Shown: one piece after another, positions 1-5,400 of the stretch | How positions within the stretch are numbered: the stretch's first letter is position 1 | Layout: the number at the start of each line of letters is the position of its first letter | DNA from: Acidimicrobiaceae bacterium | GTDB taxonomy: Bacteria; Actinomycetota; Acidimicrobiia; Acidimicrobiales; UBA8190 | DNA length: 5,400 nucleotides | Direction: 5' to 3' | Assembly: GCA_003131945.1 (NCBI GenBank) | Contig: PKWD01000132.1 | Span: 4,560 to 9,959, forward strand | Notes under the pieces: model-generated | Told to the model about the DNA's origin: nothing | Databases searched by the model: none | The model's input: only the letters and a program-made list of their open reading frames with translations | Program-made: the position numbers and the translations under genes

Positions 1-681
1 AAGATCGCTTGCGACGCCCGATCTCTCGCGAATGTGACCATCGGATAGCTCAATTTTTCTGGGGAAGGCGTCAACGACTTCCGGGTCGTCTGACGCCACC
101 ACCACGAAGTTGCCGAGGTCGGCGTGCTCGGCCAAGAGGGACAACACTCGTTGGCGGTTTCCGGGATCGAGCTCTGCTGTGGGCTCGTCGGCCACTAATA
201 CCAGGGGATCACCAGCCATTGCCCGCGCCACTCCGACACGCTGGCGCTCACCGCCCGAGAGATCGTCAACGGGGCGAGAGGCCTCGGACGCCAAGCCCAC
301 CGATTCCAGGGCCAAGGCCGTGCGACGCGAGATCTCTGTGGGCTCCAAGTGACGGGCCTGCAGGGGTATCGCCACGTTCTCCTCCGCCGTGAGCCCAGCC
401 ATGAGCCCGTGGGTCTGCATGACCAGTCCGATGCTGGTCTCGGCCCCCGCGACGAAGGGCCGACCCTCAAGGGACACCCGTCCGTGGGTGGGCACGACGG
501 CCCCGGCTAGGACGAGACACAGGACCGTCTTTCCCGACCCGGACGGACCCGTGAATGCCAGCGGCACGCCTGCCTCGATCGCGAGGTCGAGCGGGCCGAG
601 AAGGCGCCTGCCCTTGCGCTCGATCACGACACCTTCGAGCCGCAGGGTCCGTGGACGGCGATCGGGATCGTCAACCATCAT
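1..681 (-). CDS. ABC transporter ATPase B, LolD/FtsE/MacB-type (3' end cut by window edge)
   Basis: Cytoplasmic nucleotide-binding subunit expected to power the FtsX-type permease encoded upstream. The 227 visible codons read open to base 1 and already cover the whole ABC fold. Walker A is GPSGSGKT (45-52), the Q-loop Gln is 89 in VMQTHGLMAGLT, the signature is LSGGERQR (141-148), Walker B is LVLVADEP (160-167) with catalytic Glu166, and the D-loop is AELD (169-172). Two elements are off consensus. The H-loop reads ASDDP, with Asp198 where the family has His, and the N-terminal strand (VVIERKG) has no A-loop Tyr. Two adjacent ATG codons (681 and 678) can start it. Both overlap the TGA of ATPase A (673-671), and only a weak AGAGA precedes them, so translation is probably coupled. 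The 681 start is chosen arbitrarily over 678. The substrate is unknown. I am confident of the family, less so of whether this subunit hydrolyses ATP at its own Walker site. Confidence 0.93.
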   Translation of the reverse strand, partial: MMVDDPDRRPRTLRLEGVVIERKGRRLLGPLDLAIEAGVPLAFTGPSGSGKTVLCLVLAGAVVPTHGRVSLEGRPFVAGAETSIGLVMQTHGLMAGLTAEENVAIPLQARHLEPTEISRRTALALESVGLASEASRPVDDLSGGERQRVGVARAMAGDPLVLVADEPTAELDPGNRQRVLSLLAEHADLGNFVVVASDDPEVVDAFPRKIELSDGHIRERSGVASDL

Positions 682-1558
682 TCTCTGGATCGCGCTTGTG
701 CAACTCTATGCCGTTCGGCCCACGGACGACTCGCACTCTCGTATTAGGGGGGAGGAGTTCGAGGACATCGGGAGGAAGCTGGATCGAACCCGAGCTGTCG
801 ACCACCGCATACTCTTCGCCCCGATGCCCTTCAGCCCCGACCCTCCCGTCGCGAATGGTGATAGTTCGCGGGAAGTGACCCGCTACGACCGGATCGTGGG
901 TCACGAGGACCACCGTCGTGCCGAACTCGTGGTTGATTTGTTGCAACAGGGCGATGACAGCCGTGCTCGCTTCCTGGCTGAGCTCGCTCGTGGGCTCGTC
1001 CGCCAGGATCAGGCTAGGTGACGGGGCTACGCCGGCGACCAGTGCCACCTGTTGCTGCAACCCCCGGGGAAGCTCCGAGACGCGCGCGTCACCGATCTCG
1101 CGCAGACCCATGATGTCGAGCAGCTCTTCGGGGTCGTAATGCGGCGTCTGCCCTCTTCCACGGACACCTTGCTGGGCGAACCAGACGTTCTGGATCACCG
1201 TTGCAAACGGGAGCAGATTCGGGTCCGTCCCCTGGACGATGTAACTGATCTCCGAGGCGCGCAGAGCTCGCCGGGCCGCAGACGATAGCCGTCCGAGATC
1301 CCGATTACCGACACTGACGACGCCGGCCGACGCGCGAATAAGCCCTGCCATGAGCCGCATCACAGTGGACTTCCCCATTCCCGAGGGTCCGAGCAGCGCG
1401 ACCATTTCGCCCGAGTCGACATCGAGATCGACGCCGCGCAGGGCAACGATGTCCATCTCGCGTTGGCGATACAGGTGGACCACGCCGATGAGGTGCACCG
1501 GGACACCGCCTTCCTTCGATGCTGACACCACCGGGGCGGCCCCGAAGCCCCCGTCCAT
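671..1558 (-). CDS. ABC transporter ATPase A with C-terminal AbrB-like extension
   Basis: ATPase subunit of 295 aa in the LolD/MacB branch. It has A-loop Tyr30, Walker A GPSGMGKST (57-65), Q-loop Gln109 followed by the branch-typical NLLPF, Walker B LILADEP (183-189) with catalytic Glu188, and H-loop His221 in VTHDP. The signature is degenerate: LPRGLQQQ (163-170) replaces LSGGQ, and the D-loop is SELS (191-194) instead of SxLD. Residues about 250-289 form an extension beyond the normal 220-240 aa domain. It runs YAVVDSSGSIQLPPDVL, then PPNTRVRVV, then GIELHKR, and its spacing resembles a SpoVT/AbrB swapped-hairpin domain (my reading, not searched). The ATG at 1558 is chosen because GGAGG lies 9 nt upstream inside the end of the permease gene. 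The reading frame continues upstream to 2098, but that part is antiparallel-phase shadow of the permease gene. It lies 2 nt after the permease stop and overlaps ATPase B by 11 nt. Confidence 0.95.
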   Translation of the reverse strand: MDGGFGAAPVVSASKEGGVPVHLIGVVHLYRQREMDIVALRGVDLDVDSGEMVALLGPSGMGKSTVMRLMAGLIRASAGVVSVGNRDLGRLSSAARRALRASEISYIVQGTDPNLLPFATVIQNVWFAQQGVRGRGQTPHYDPEELLDIMGLREIGDARVSELPRGLQQQVALVAGVAPSPSLILADEPTSELSQEASTAVIALLQQINHEFGTTVVLVTHDPVVAGHFPRTITIRDGRVGAEGHRGEEYAVVDSSGSIQLPPDVLELLPPNTRVRVVRGPNGIELHKRDPENDG

Positions 1559-1560
1559 GG

Positions 1561-4500
1561 CTACTTGCCTCCGAGCAGGTCCAAGGACCTGTGGTTCAAC
1601 TCTTGCGAGGCAACCACTCGAACGGCGAGCGCCAGCGTCAGAATCAGAGCTCCGAGAATGGTGACCAGGGGGACGAAGGGCAGCCCGAAATTCAGAGGTG
1701 GACCGGGTCCGAGGCCAACGAATTCCGGTACCGACTTGAGGGCGACGACCGCGGAGACCATGCCTGCCGCCGCACCCAGGACGACGCCGGTGCCGAGGGC
1801 CAACGCCTGTTCGATCTCGACCGAACGGCGCAATGATGATGCGGCGATCCCGAGCGCACGCATGGTCGCGAACTCGGTGCGGCGCCGCCGGGCGGTGACT
1901 GCGACCGCGAATCCGGTGGCGCCCACCGCCAGGGCAGCGGCAGCAATGGCCGCAAGGAGGAACAGGGTATAGGCAAGGCTCGTACCGCTGTGCGATAGAG
2001 AGCGGTCGCGTAGTTGCGCAGTCTCGACACTGACGACCGAGACCCCGCGTGCCGCCAATGACGACTCGATGGTCCCAGGGGCGTTCGCCCCGAGCCACAC
2101 TTCGGTGGTGACGTTAATCATCGGCCCGGACATCATGCGCTCCGCCAGGCCGAGGTCCACGAGTGAACCGGCGTCGCCCAGCCGTGGAAGCACGGGCACC
2201 TGCTCCACGAGCCGGCCGTTGACCGTTGTACCGTCGAGCCCGACCAGCGGTATCGCCTCGCCTACGCCCGATCCCAGCGACGCGGACAAGGTCGTGAGCA
2301 CGGTCGGCAGTGTGTCGGGGACGTCGGCCGGCGCAATCGTCGTCGGCGCGAACGCCGATAATCTCATGAGGACGCTGAGACCCTGGGGCGAAGCCCCAAT
2401 CTGGGTGCCATGAGACGGACTCGTCCAGCGCGCAGTGTCGTGGAGGCCGGCCGCCAGTGGCACCCAACGCCCGGTGCTCGAACGGCTCGACATCGCGGAC
2501 ACGACGAGGTCGGCGGTTCCCACCTGGGAGGTTGTGGAGTCCGACGGGCTCCAGGTCACGGCGAGGTCGACCAGGCGACAGCCTCCGGGACACAGGCCGG
2601 CGAGAGGGGTCCGGTACGTGGCAGTGCCGGATACGAGCGGTCCGAAGACGACTTGTTGCGAGGTCTGGAATCCGACGTCGAAGAGGTCCACGGCCAAGTC
2701 CGGAGGGGGCTGGGCGTCGATCCGGGCATCGGCAGTGATCTCGAGGGCAGTCCCTGAGATCAGGACCGGAGGTGCCAGCCGCCCGCCGACGAGGCGTCTC
2801 GCCACTTCCCGTGCGCCGCCCGGGTTCAGGCCCGACGGCCACGAGGCCACCTGGGGCAGGCTGCTGGAGTCGACGGCCAAGGTGGTGCCATCGGGCGCGG
2901 ATTCGACCACCGCCGCCATTGCCGAGTGCCGGCCACCGTCGGCCGCCCGGGTGGCCGAAAGCAGGTCCACCCCCCGGCGGACGGCAACGACGAGCACGCG
3001 AGGGGCGCCGACATTGAACTCGCTGCGTATGGCCCGGTTCGTGGACGCGGTCGCCCATCCGGTGACCCCGAAGGTGGCCAAGCTGGCGGCGATTGCCACC
3101 AGGACGATCTGGGCAACGAACTCCGGGTTGCGGGCGACACGCCTGCTTGCCAGCGCCATTGCCACCTTCGGTGAATGGGCCGTGTAACGGAAGGTGCGCC
3201 GGAGCACCACCGGCAGGAGCCTCGCGCCGAGGACGCTGACTCCGAGGGCGAGCAGCCCCGGGGCCAGCGCAGCAAGCGGGTTGGTGGGGGACACGGTCGC
3301 GCCGCTCGTCACCCCGGCGATCGTCAGCTCGACGAACGCGGCCAACGCCGTGGCCACGACCGCCGCGTCAGCTGCCAATCGCCAAGCGGAGGACGACGAC
3401 GCCCCGGCGGAGTCCGTGAATCCCATTCCGGCCGCGCCAGCCAATCGGCGCGCCCCCACGGCAACGGTGGCCACACCCACGATTCCCGTCAGACAGGCGG
3501 CGCCGACGGCCAAGACGGTCATTGACGTCCCGATGCCGGGGAGAAAGAGGTGGGGGGCCAGGAGCCGGGTCACGAGCCATGCCAGGACAAGTCCAAGAGG
3601 CACTGAGACGAGCACGATCGCGCACGGTTCGGCCAACGCCACGGCGAATGTGCTGCGTTGGCGATAACCACGGAGCTCTGCCAGCCGGAGGTCCGGCAGG
3701 CGCTCTGCCGCCGTACGCAACGAGACGAAATATAGAGCGAACAGGGCAAGCAGCACGAGCTGAAGGTCGACGACGGCGACGATCGTCGCCGTCGTGTGTT
3801 CGGACGTGTCGGCAGTGCCGATGAGGACGGTGAGCTGTGTGCTGCTGACGACGTCATGGGCTCGAAGCACGGACGCGTGATATGCGGCGAGAGAGGCCGC
3901 GAGATCTGCGGTGTCGCCGTTGACCAGCGATCCTTGCTCGAAAGGCAGCTGGATCTGGTGGAAAACCTGGTTCGACGAATCCACGACGGTGGACGGAGCC
4001 GCAAAGACGTCATCTATCTCCGGTACGCGCGGCGAACCCGCTCCGAACGGAAAGTAGTTCGCCCCCCACCAGTAGGGGTCCTGCGCCGACCCCGCCTGGT
4101 ACAGCCCGACCACGGTGAGGACTACCGATCGGCGCGACGAGCCAACCGACGCGACGAGCACCTGACCTAACCTGGCTCCCATCTCGTTGGCGCTGCGCGT
4201 GCTCATGATCACCGAGCCCGGGTTGCCGGAACACCTCCCCTCGAGGATCGAAAGGTGAGCGCAGACGCCGGAGCGCGCCACGAGATCGGACACATACTCC
4301 TGACCCTGGGTGACCGTGGTGAAGCCCACTTCTTCAGTCTCGATGGGTCGGCCAAACCAGCGTCGCCCGCTCGCAGGGCGCGGAATCGAGGGGACTGCCG
4401 CGGTGAGCTGTTCGGGAGTGCCGTTTCCCGAGGCTGCCTGCAGAGTGAGTCCCTCATTGGCCGGTGGGGTCGCGGCCAGGACGCCATCAAGGACGGATTG

Positions 4501-4650
4501 GTCGGCGCTGTGGAGATACAAGGGTCCGAACGCGCCGACGGCGACGCCCAGGACGGCCACTGCAAACATCGCCAATGACGCACCGGACCGCCACCGCAGC
4601 CCAGCGATCGTAAGATCCAGGCGCATGCGGTAGTGGGCTCTCATGCTCAT
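1561..4650 (-). CDS. FtsX-domain ABC transporter permease (double, about 10 TM)
   Basis: Membrane subunit of 1029 aa with two FtsX/MacB-like halves in one chain. Hydrophobic segments lie near residues 24-46, 288-310, 335-360, 376-398, 425-446, 458-482, 510-530, 891-918, 948-972 and 991-1013. Two large polar regions, about 47-287 and 532-890, should face outside. The loop after TM8 carries the usual FtsX motif: RRRRTEFATMRALGIA followed by a Glu-containing helix (EIEQAL). An echo of it, LRLAELRGYRQR, follows TM2. Each outer domain has a close Cys pair (130/140 and CPGGC at 687-691) that could form disulfides. ATG 4650 is chosen because GGGGGA (4664-4659) sits 8 nt upstream and a basic amphipathic stretch leads straight into TM1. 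A GTG at 4812 would add 54 residues of low-complexity polar sequence and is less likely. The family moves lipoproteins, peptides or drugs, or transmits mechanical force to envelope enzymes. The substrate here cannot be told. Confidence 0.95.
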   Translation of the reverse strand: MSMRAHYRMRLDLTIAGLRWRSGASLAMFAVAVLGVAVGAFGPLYLHSADQSVLDGVLAATPPANEGLTLQAASGNGTPEQLTAAVPSIPRPASGRRWFGRPIETEEVGFTTVTQGQEYVSDLVARSGVCAHLSILEGRCSGNPGSVIMSTRSANEMGARLGQVLVASVGSSRRSVVLTVVGLYQAGSAQDPYWWGANYFPFGAGSPRVPEIDDVFAAPSTVVDSSNQVFHQIQLPFEQGSLVNGDTADLAASLAAYHASVLRAHDVVSSTQLTVLIGTADTSEHTTATIVAVVDLQLVLLALFALYFVSLRTAAERLPDLRLAELRGYRQRSTFAVALAEPCAIVLVSVPLGLVLAWLVTRLLAPHLFLPGIGTSMTVLAVGAACLTGIVGVATVAVGARRLAGAAGMGFTDSAGASSSSAWRLAADAAVVATALAAFVELTIAGVTSGATVSPTNPLAALAPGLLALGVSVLGARLLPVVLRRTFRYTAHSPKVAMALASRRVARNPEFVAQIVLVAIAASLATFGVTGWATASTNRAIRSEFNVGAPRVLVVAVRRGVDLLSATRAADGGRHSAMAAVVESAPDGTTLAVDSSSLPQVASWPSGLNPGGAREVARRLVGGRLAPPVLISGTALEITADARIDAQPPPDLAVDLFDVGFQTSQQVVFGPLVSGTATYRTPLAGLCPGGCRLVDLAVTWSPSDSTTSQVGTADLVVSAMSSRSSTGRWVPLAAGLHDTARWTSPSHGTQIGASPQGLSVLMRLSAFAPTTIAPADVPDTLPTVLTTLSASLGSGVGEAIPLVGLDGTTVNGRLVEQVPVLPRLGDAGSLVDLGLAERMMSGPMINVTTEVWLGANAPGTIESSLAARGVSVVSVETAQLRDRSLSHSGTSLAYTLFLLAAIAAAALAVGATGFAVAVTARRRRTEFATMRALGIAASSLRRSVEIEQALALGTGVVLGAAAGMVSAVVALKSVPEFVGLGPGPPLNFGLPFVPLVTILGALILTLALAVRVVASQELNHRSLDLLGGK
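1568..1572 (-). promoter_or_regulatory. ribosome binding site of ATPase A
   Basis: A perfect GGAGG on the minus strand, 9 nt before the ATG at 1558. It overlaps the last codons of the permease gene (LLGGK), which fits tight operon packing and fixes the ATPase A start. Confidence 0.8.
3770..3795. repeat. perfect 26-bp palindrome inside the permease gene
   Basis: Each base from 3770 to 3782 pairs with its mirror partner from 3795 to 3783. The centre is GATC and the arms are ACGACGGCGACGA and its complement. It breaks at 3769/3796. It encodes the TTATIVAVV stretch at the start of TM2 of the permease. With no spacer it could only form a hairpin by opening the centre. It may be a by-product of repeated ACG/GTC/GCC codons or a protein-binding site. 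Confidence 0.9.
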
Positions 4651-4760
4651 CGATCGTTTCCCCCAAGGGCCGCCGTGGTTCGGAGAACGACGATAATCCC
4701 CGGGTCGGACATGAGGTCGTGCATGGCCTTGGGAGAGATCTTCGGCGACGAGTTGCCCAT
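4647..4760 (-). CDS. possible 37-aa leader ORF overlapping the permease start
   Basis: Small open frame beginning MGNSSPKISPKAMHDLM and continuing through SDPGIIVVLRTTAALGG to a TGA at 4649-4647. The stop overlaps the permease ATG as ATGA, the classic layout for translational coupling. Its third codon positions are mostly G or C, more so than in the competing permease-frame extension over the same bases, which favours coding in this frame. An in-frame ATG at 4799 would give 50 aa (extra MPSTPPHRSHTRT) with GGGAG only 3 nt upstream. Neither start has a well-spaced ribosome binding site. It has no signal peptide or membrane span. I do not recognise the protein, and it could be a chance frame. 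Confidence 0.4.
   Translation of the reverse strand: MGNSSPKISPKAMHDLMSDPGIIVVLRTTAALGGNDR
4659..4664 (-). promoter_or_regulatory. ribosome binding site of the permease
   Basis: The minus strand reads GGGGGA here, followed by an 8-nt spacer to the ATG at 4650. This spacing is what decides the permease start over the upstream GTG at 4812. The site lies inside the end of the possible leader ORF. Confidence 0.6.
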
Positions 4761-4799
4761 GGTCCTGGTGTGGCTCCGATGCGGTGGTGTTGAGGGCAT

Positions 4800-4960
4800 C
4801 CGCTCCCGACACTGTCGTCCCAAAGGCCGTTAAGGGACACTCGCGATCAGGAGCCTATGTGACCGATAACAAGGCGATACCGTGTAATGCGTGTATTTCC
4901 CTGGATCGGGCGATACGTGCCAGTGACAGGGGCGCCGCCGATGATCACTCGTGCTAACCC
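4800..4960. other. upstream region of the ABC operon, no gene seen
   Basis: This stretch must hold the operon promoter if it is not further right. A TAnnnT-type -10 candidate, TAGGCT, lies on the minus strand at 4857-4852, but I see no -35 hexamer at proper spacing, so I do not call it. The octamer GGCGATAC occurs twice, at 4873-4880 and 4909-4916. No frame here looks coding: the frame of the downstream transposase-like remnant is open in part of this stretch, but its peptide is not recognisable and it ends at a TAA at 4955-4957. Confidence 0.4.
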
Positions 4961-5158
4961 GATTGGTATCGCTCCGTCCTCCTCGGTTTCACGGTCGTCG
5001 CCTACAACCTCGATCGCATCCGGAGCTTCCGGGCCAAGCAGGCCGAGGACGAAGGCAAGCCTGTGCGGCGGGCCAAGCGGCGCAAGGGAACCTGGACTGA
5101 GTGTTCTCCCGGGAGGAGTGCGCCCGTCGCGGCCCAGGCCACCGGACCGCCCGACTAA
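4961..5158 (+). pseudogene. probable transposase C-terminal remnant
   Basis: An open stretch of 65 codons ends at TAA 5156-5158 and has no plausible start, because an in-frame TAA sits at 4955-4957 just before it. It reads DWYRSVLLGFTVVAYNLDRI and then RSFRAKQAEDEGKPVRRAKR, a hydrophobic helix with a YNLxRI element followed by a highly charged tail. Known DDE transposases of IS4/IS5/IS1182-like groups often end with such a (A/V)AYNLxRI helix and basic tail, so I read it as the last part of a decayed transposase. The family cannot be named. It points toward ssrA, convergent with it, which fits insertion debris beside a tmRNA gene. The alternative is a chance open frame in GC-rich DNA. Confidence 0.45.
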
Positions 5159-5181
5159 TCGAGACGCGGTGTTGGCAACAA

Positions 5182-5204
5182 AAGTTCGCCCCTCGGGGCG
5201 ACTT
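5182..5204 (-). terminator. intrinsic terminator, minus-strand oriented
   Basis: The stem pairs AAG (5182-5184) with CTT (5202-5204) and TCGCCC (5186-5191) with GGGCGA (5196-5201), with one bulged T at 5185 and a CTCG loop. On the minus strand it is followed by TTTTGTT, a U-tract. A further 7-bp inverted repeat, AGACGCG (5162-5168) and CGCGTCT (5208-5214), encloses it. It would be a second stop for transcripts leaving ssrA. Confidence 0.55.
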
Positions 5205-5242
5205 CGACGCGTCTGAGCAGAGGAAGTCGATCGACGCTCACG

Positions 5243-5271
5243 AAAAATGCCGACCCGGAGGCCGGCATTTT
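5243..5271 (-). terminator. intrinsic terminator downstream of tmRNA, possibly bidirectional
   Basis: AAAATGCCG (5244-5252) pairs with CGGCATTTT (5263-5271) in a 9-bp stem. Two more inner pairs after one mismatch close a CGGA loop. Read on the minus strand it ends in TTTTT, on the plus strand in TTTT, so it can act both ways. It lies 100 bp past the tmRNA 3' end, and the plus-strand side would stop read-through toward ssrA. Confidence 0.8.
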
Positions 5272-5327
5272 GCGTACTTCTTGGGGTGGCCGACAAGTTT
5301 TGTGACTCATCGTGGCCTCCAACTTGG

Positions 5328-5363
5328 GTTTCATGAACACTGCGGGTGCAGTTTCATGAACAC
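5328..5363. repeat. 13-bp direct repeat pair beside the tmRNA 3' end
   Basis: GTTTCATGAACAC occurs at 5328-5340 and again at 5351-5363, a period of 23 bp. Each copy contains the self-complementary octamer TTCATGAA. A weaker relative, GTTTTGTGACTC, lies at 5297-5308. Two copies about two helical turns apart suggest binding sites for a recombinase or transposase, or the end of an inserted element. That role is an inference. Confidence 0.75.
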
Positions 5364-5372
5364 CTCGCAGTG
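5338..5372. repeat. imperfect inverted repeat touching the tmRNA 3' end
   Basis: CACTGCGGGTG (5338-5348) is the reverse complement of CACCTCGCAGTG (5361-5372) apart from one extra T at 5365. The 12-bp loop holds part of the second direct-repeat copy. On the minus strand the hairpin begins at the last two bases of the tmRNA, so it could guide 3' processing of the precursor or be a recombination core. No T-run follows, so it is not a typical terminator. Confidence 0.6.
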
Positions 5373-5400
5373 GAGGTGGCGGGAATCGAACCCGCGTCCT
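5371..5400 (-). ncRNA. ssrA: tmRNA (ssrA), 3' end only
   Basis: On the minus strand the last 30 bases read GGACGCGGGTTCGATTCCCG followed by CCACCTCCA (after one leading A). This is the T-arm (GCGGG stem, TTCGATT loop) plus the 3' acceptor strand and discriminator A of tmRNA, the RNA that rescues stalled ribosomes and tags their nascent peptides. The GGAC before the T-stem is typical of tmRNA. A tRNA-Ser with a similar acceptor would be expected to have a G discriminator. The CCA tail is not encoded (CTG follows), as is common in actinobacteria. The gene body, including the tag ORF and the 5' half, lies beyond the window, so identity rests on this end alone. Confidence 0.83.

Noticed and set aside
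389..1021. 210-codon plus-strand open frame
   Set aside because: It lies opposite the two ATPase genes with their complete motifs, and its own translation has no domain-like features. It is a GC-driven shadow.
1559..2098. N-terminal extension of ATPase A into the permease gene
   Set aside because: It overlaps 180 codons of a clear permease membrane domain in another phase, and ATG 1558 has a perfect GGAGG at 9 nt.
2384..2398. TGGGGC-GAA-GCCCCA hairpin
   Set aside because: It is a six-pair stem inside the permease coding region with no T-run, expected by chance at this GC level.
2114..3058. 314-codon minus-strand open frame in a second phase
   Set aside because: It is Arg/Pro/Gly-rich, typical of a shifted frame in GC-rich DNA, and sits fully inside the permease gene.
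4651..4812. N-terminal extension of the permease from a GTG at 4812
   Set aside because: The extra 54 residues are polar and low in recognisable structure, their codon use is poorer than the alternative frame, and the ATG at 4650 has a well-spaced GGGGGA.
4847..5296. 149-codon minus-strand frame opposite the transposase remnant
   Set aside because: It spans both terminators and gives an Arg/Pro/Gly-rich product. I see no motif or good start.
5155..5340. 61-codon minus-strand frame between ssrA and the transposase remnant
   Set aside because: It runs through both stem-loop terminators, has no ribosome binding site and shows no protein-like pattern.
5297..5363. Possible CRISPR-like array
   Set aside because: There are only two exact 13-bp copies with a 10-bp gap, too short and too few for CRISPR repeats and spacers.

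Overview
This is a GC-rich window whose codon use (mostly G or C in third positions) and gene content suggest an actinobacterium (Actinomycetota, possibly an Acidimicrobiia-like lineage). That placement is an inference, because no taxonomic marker gene is complete here. About 4.8 kb is one minus-strand operon for an FtsX/MacB-type ABC transporter. The last 0.6 kb is an intergenic region with mobile-element traces, ending in the 3' tip of the tmRNA gene (ssrA), also on the minus strand.

In transcription order (right to left) the operon holds a possible 37-codon leader ORF (4760-4647), a double-size FtsX-domain permease of 1029 aa (4650-1561), ABC ATPase A of 295 aa (1558-671), and ABC ATPase B (681 to the window edge, stop codon not reached). 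Genes are separated by 2 nt or overlap, so they are probably co-transcribed and translationally coupled. The permease has about ten membrane segments and two large extracytoplasmic domains, so one chain can provide both halves of the membrane part. The two different ATPases would then form a heterodimeric motor.

The most interesting point is how the two ATPases deviate from the ABC consensus. ATPase A has an intact Walker A, Q-loop, catalytic Glu and H-loop His, but a degenerate signature (LPRGL) and D-loop (SELS). ATPase B has a perfect LSGGE signature and SALD-type D-loop, but lacks the H-loop His (Asp instead) and the A-loop aromatic residue. In a head-to-tail dimer all these deviations fall in one of the two composite ATP sites and leave the other canonical. 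This is the asymmetry known from heterodimeric ABC exporters, here in an FtsX/MacB-type system. ATPase A also carries a C-terminal extension resembling a SpoVT/AbrB-type swapped-hairpin domain.

The right end (4800-5370) holds a probable transposase C-terminal remnant on the plus strand, two stem-loop terminators suited to ending the tmRNA transcript, and a 13-bp direct repeat plus an imperfect inverted repeat touching the tmRNA 3' end, a common integration hot spot. A perfect 26-bp palindrome lies inside the permease gene.
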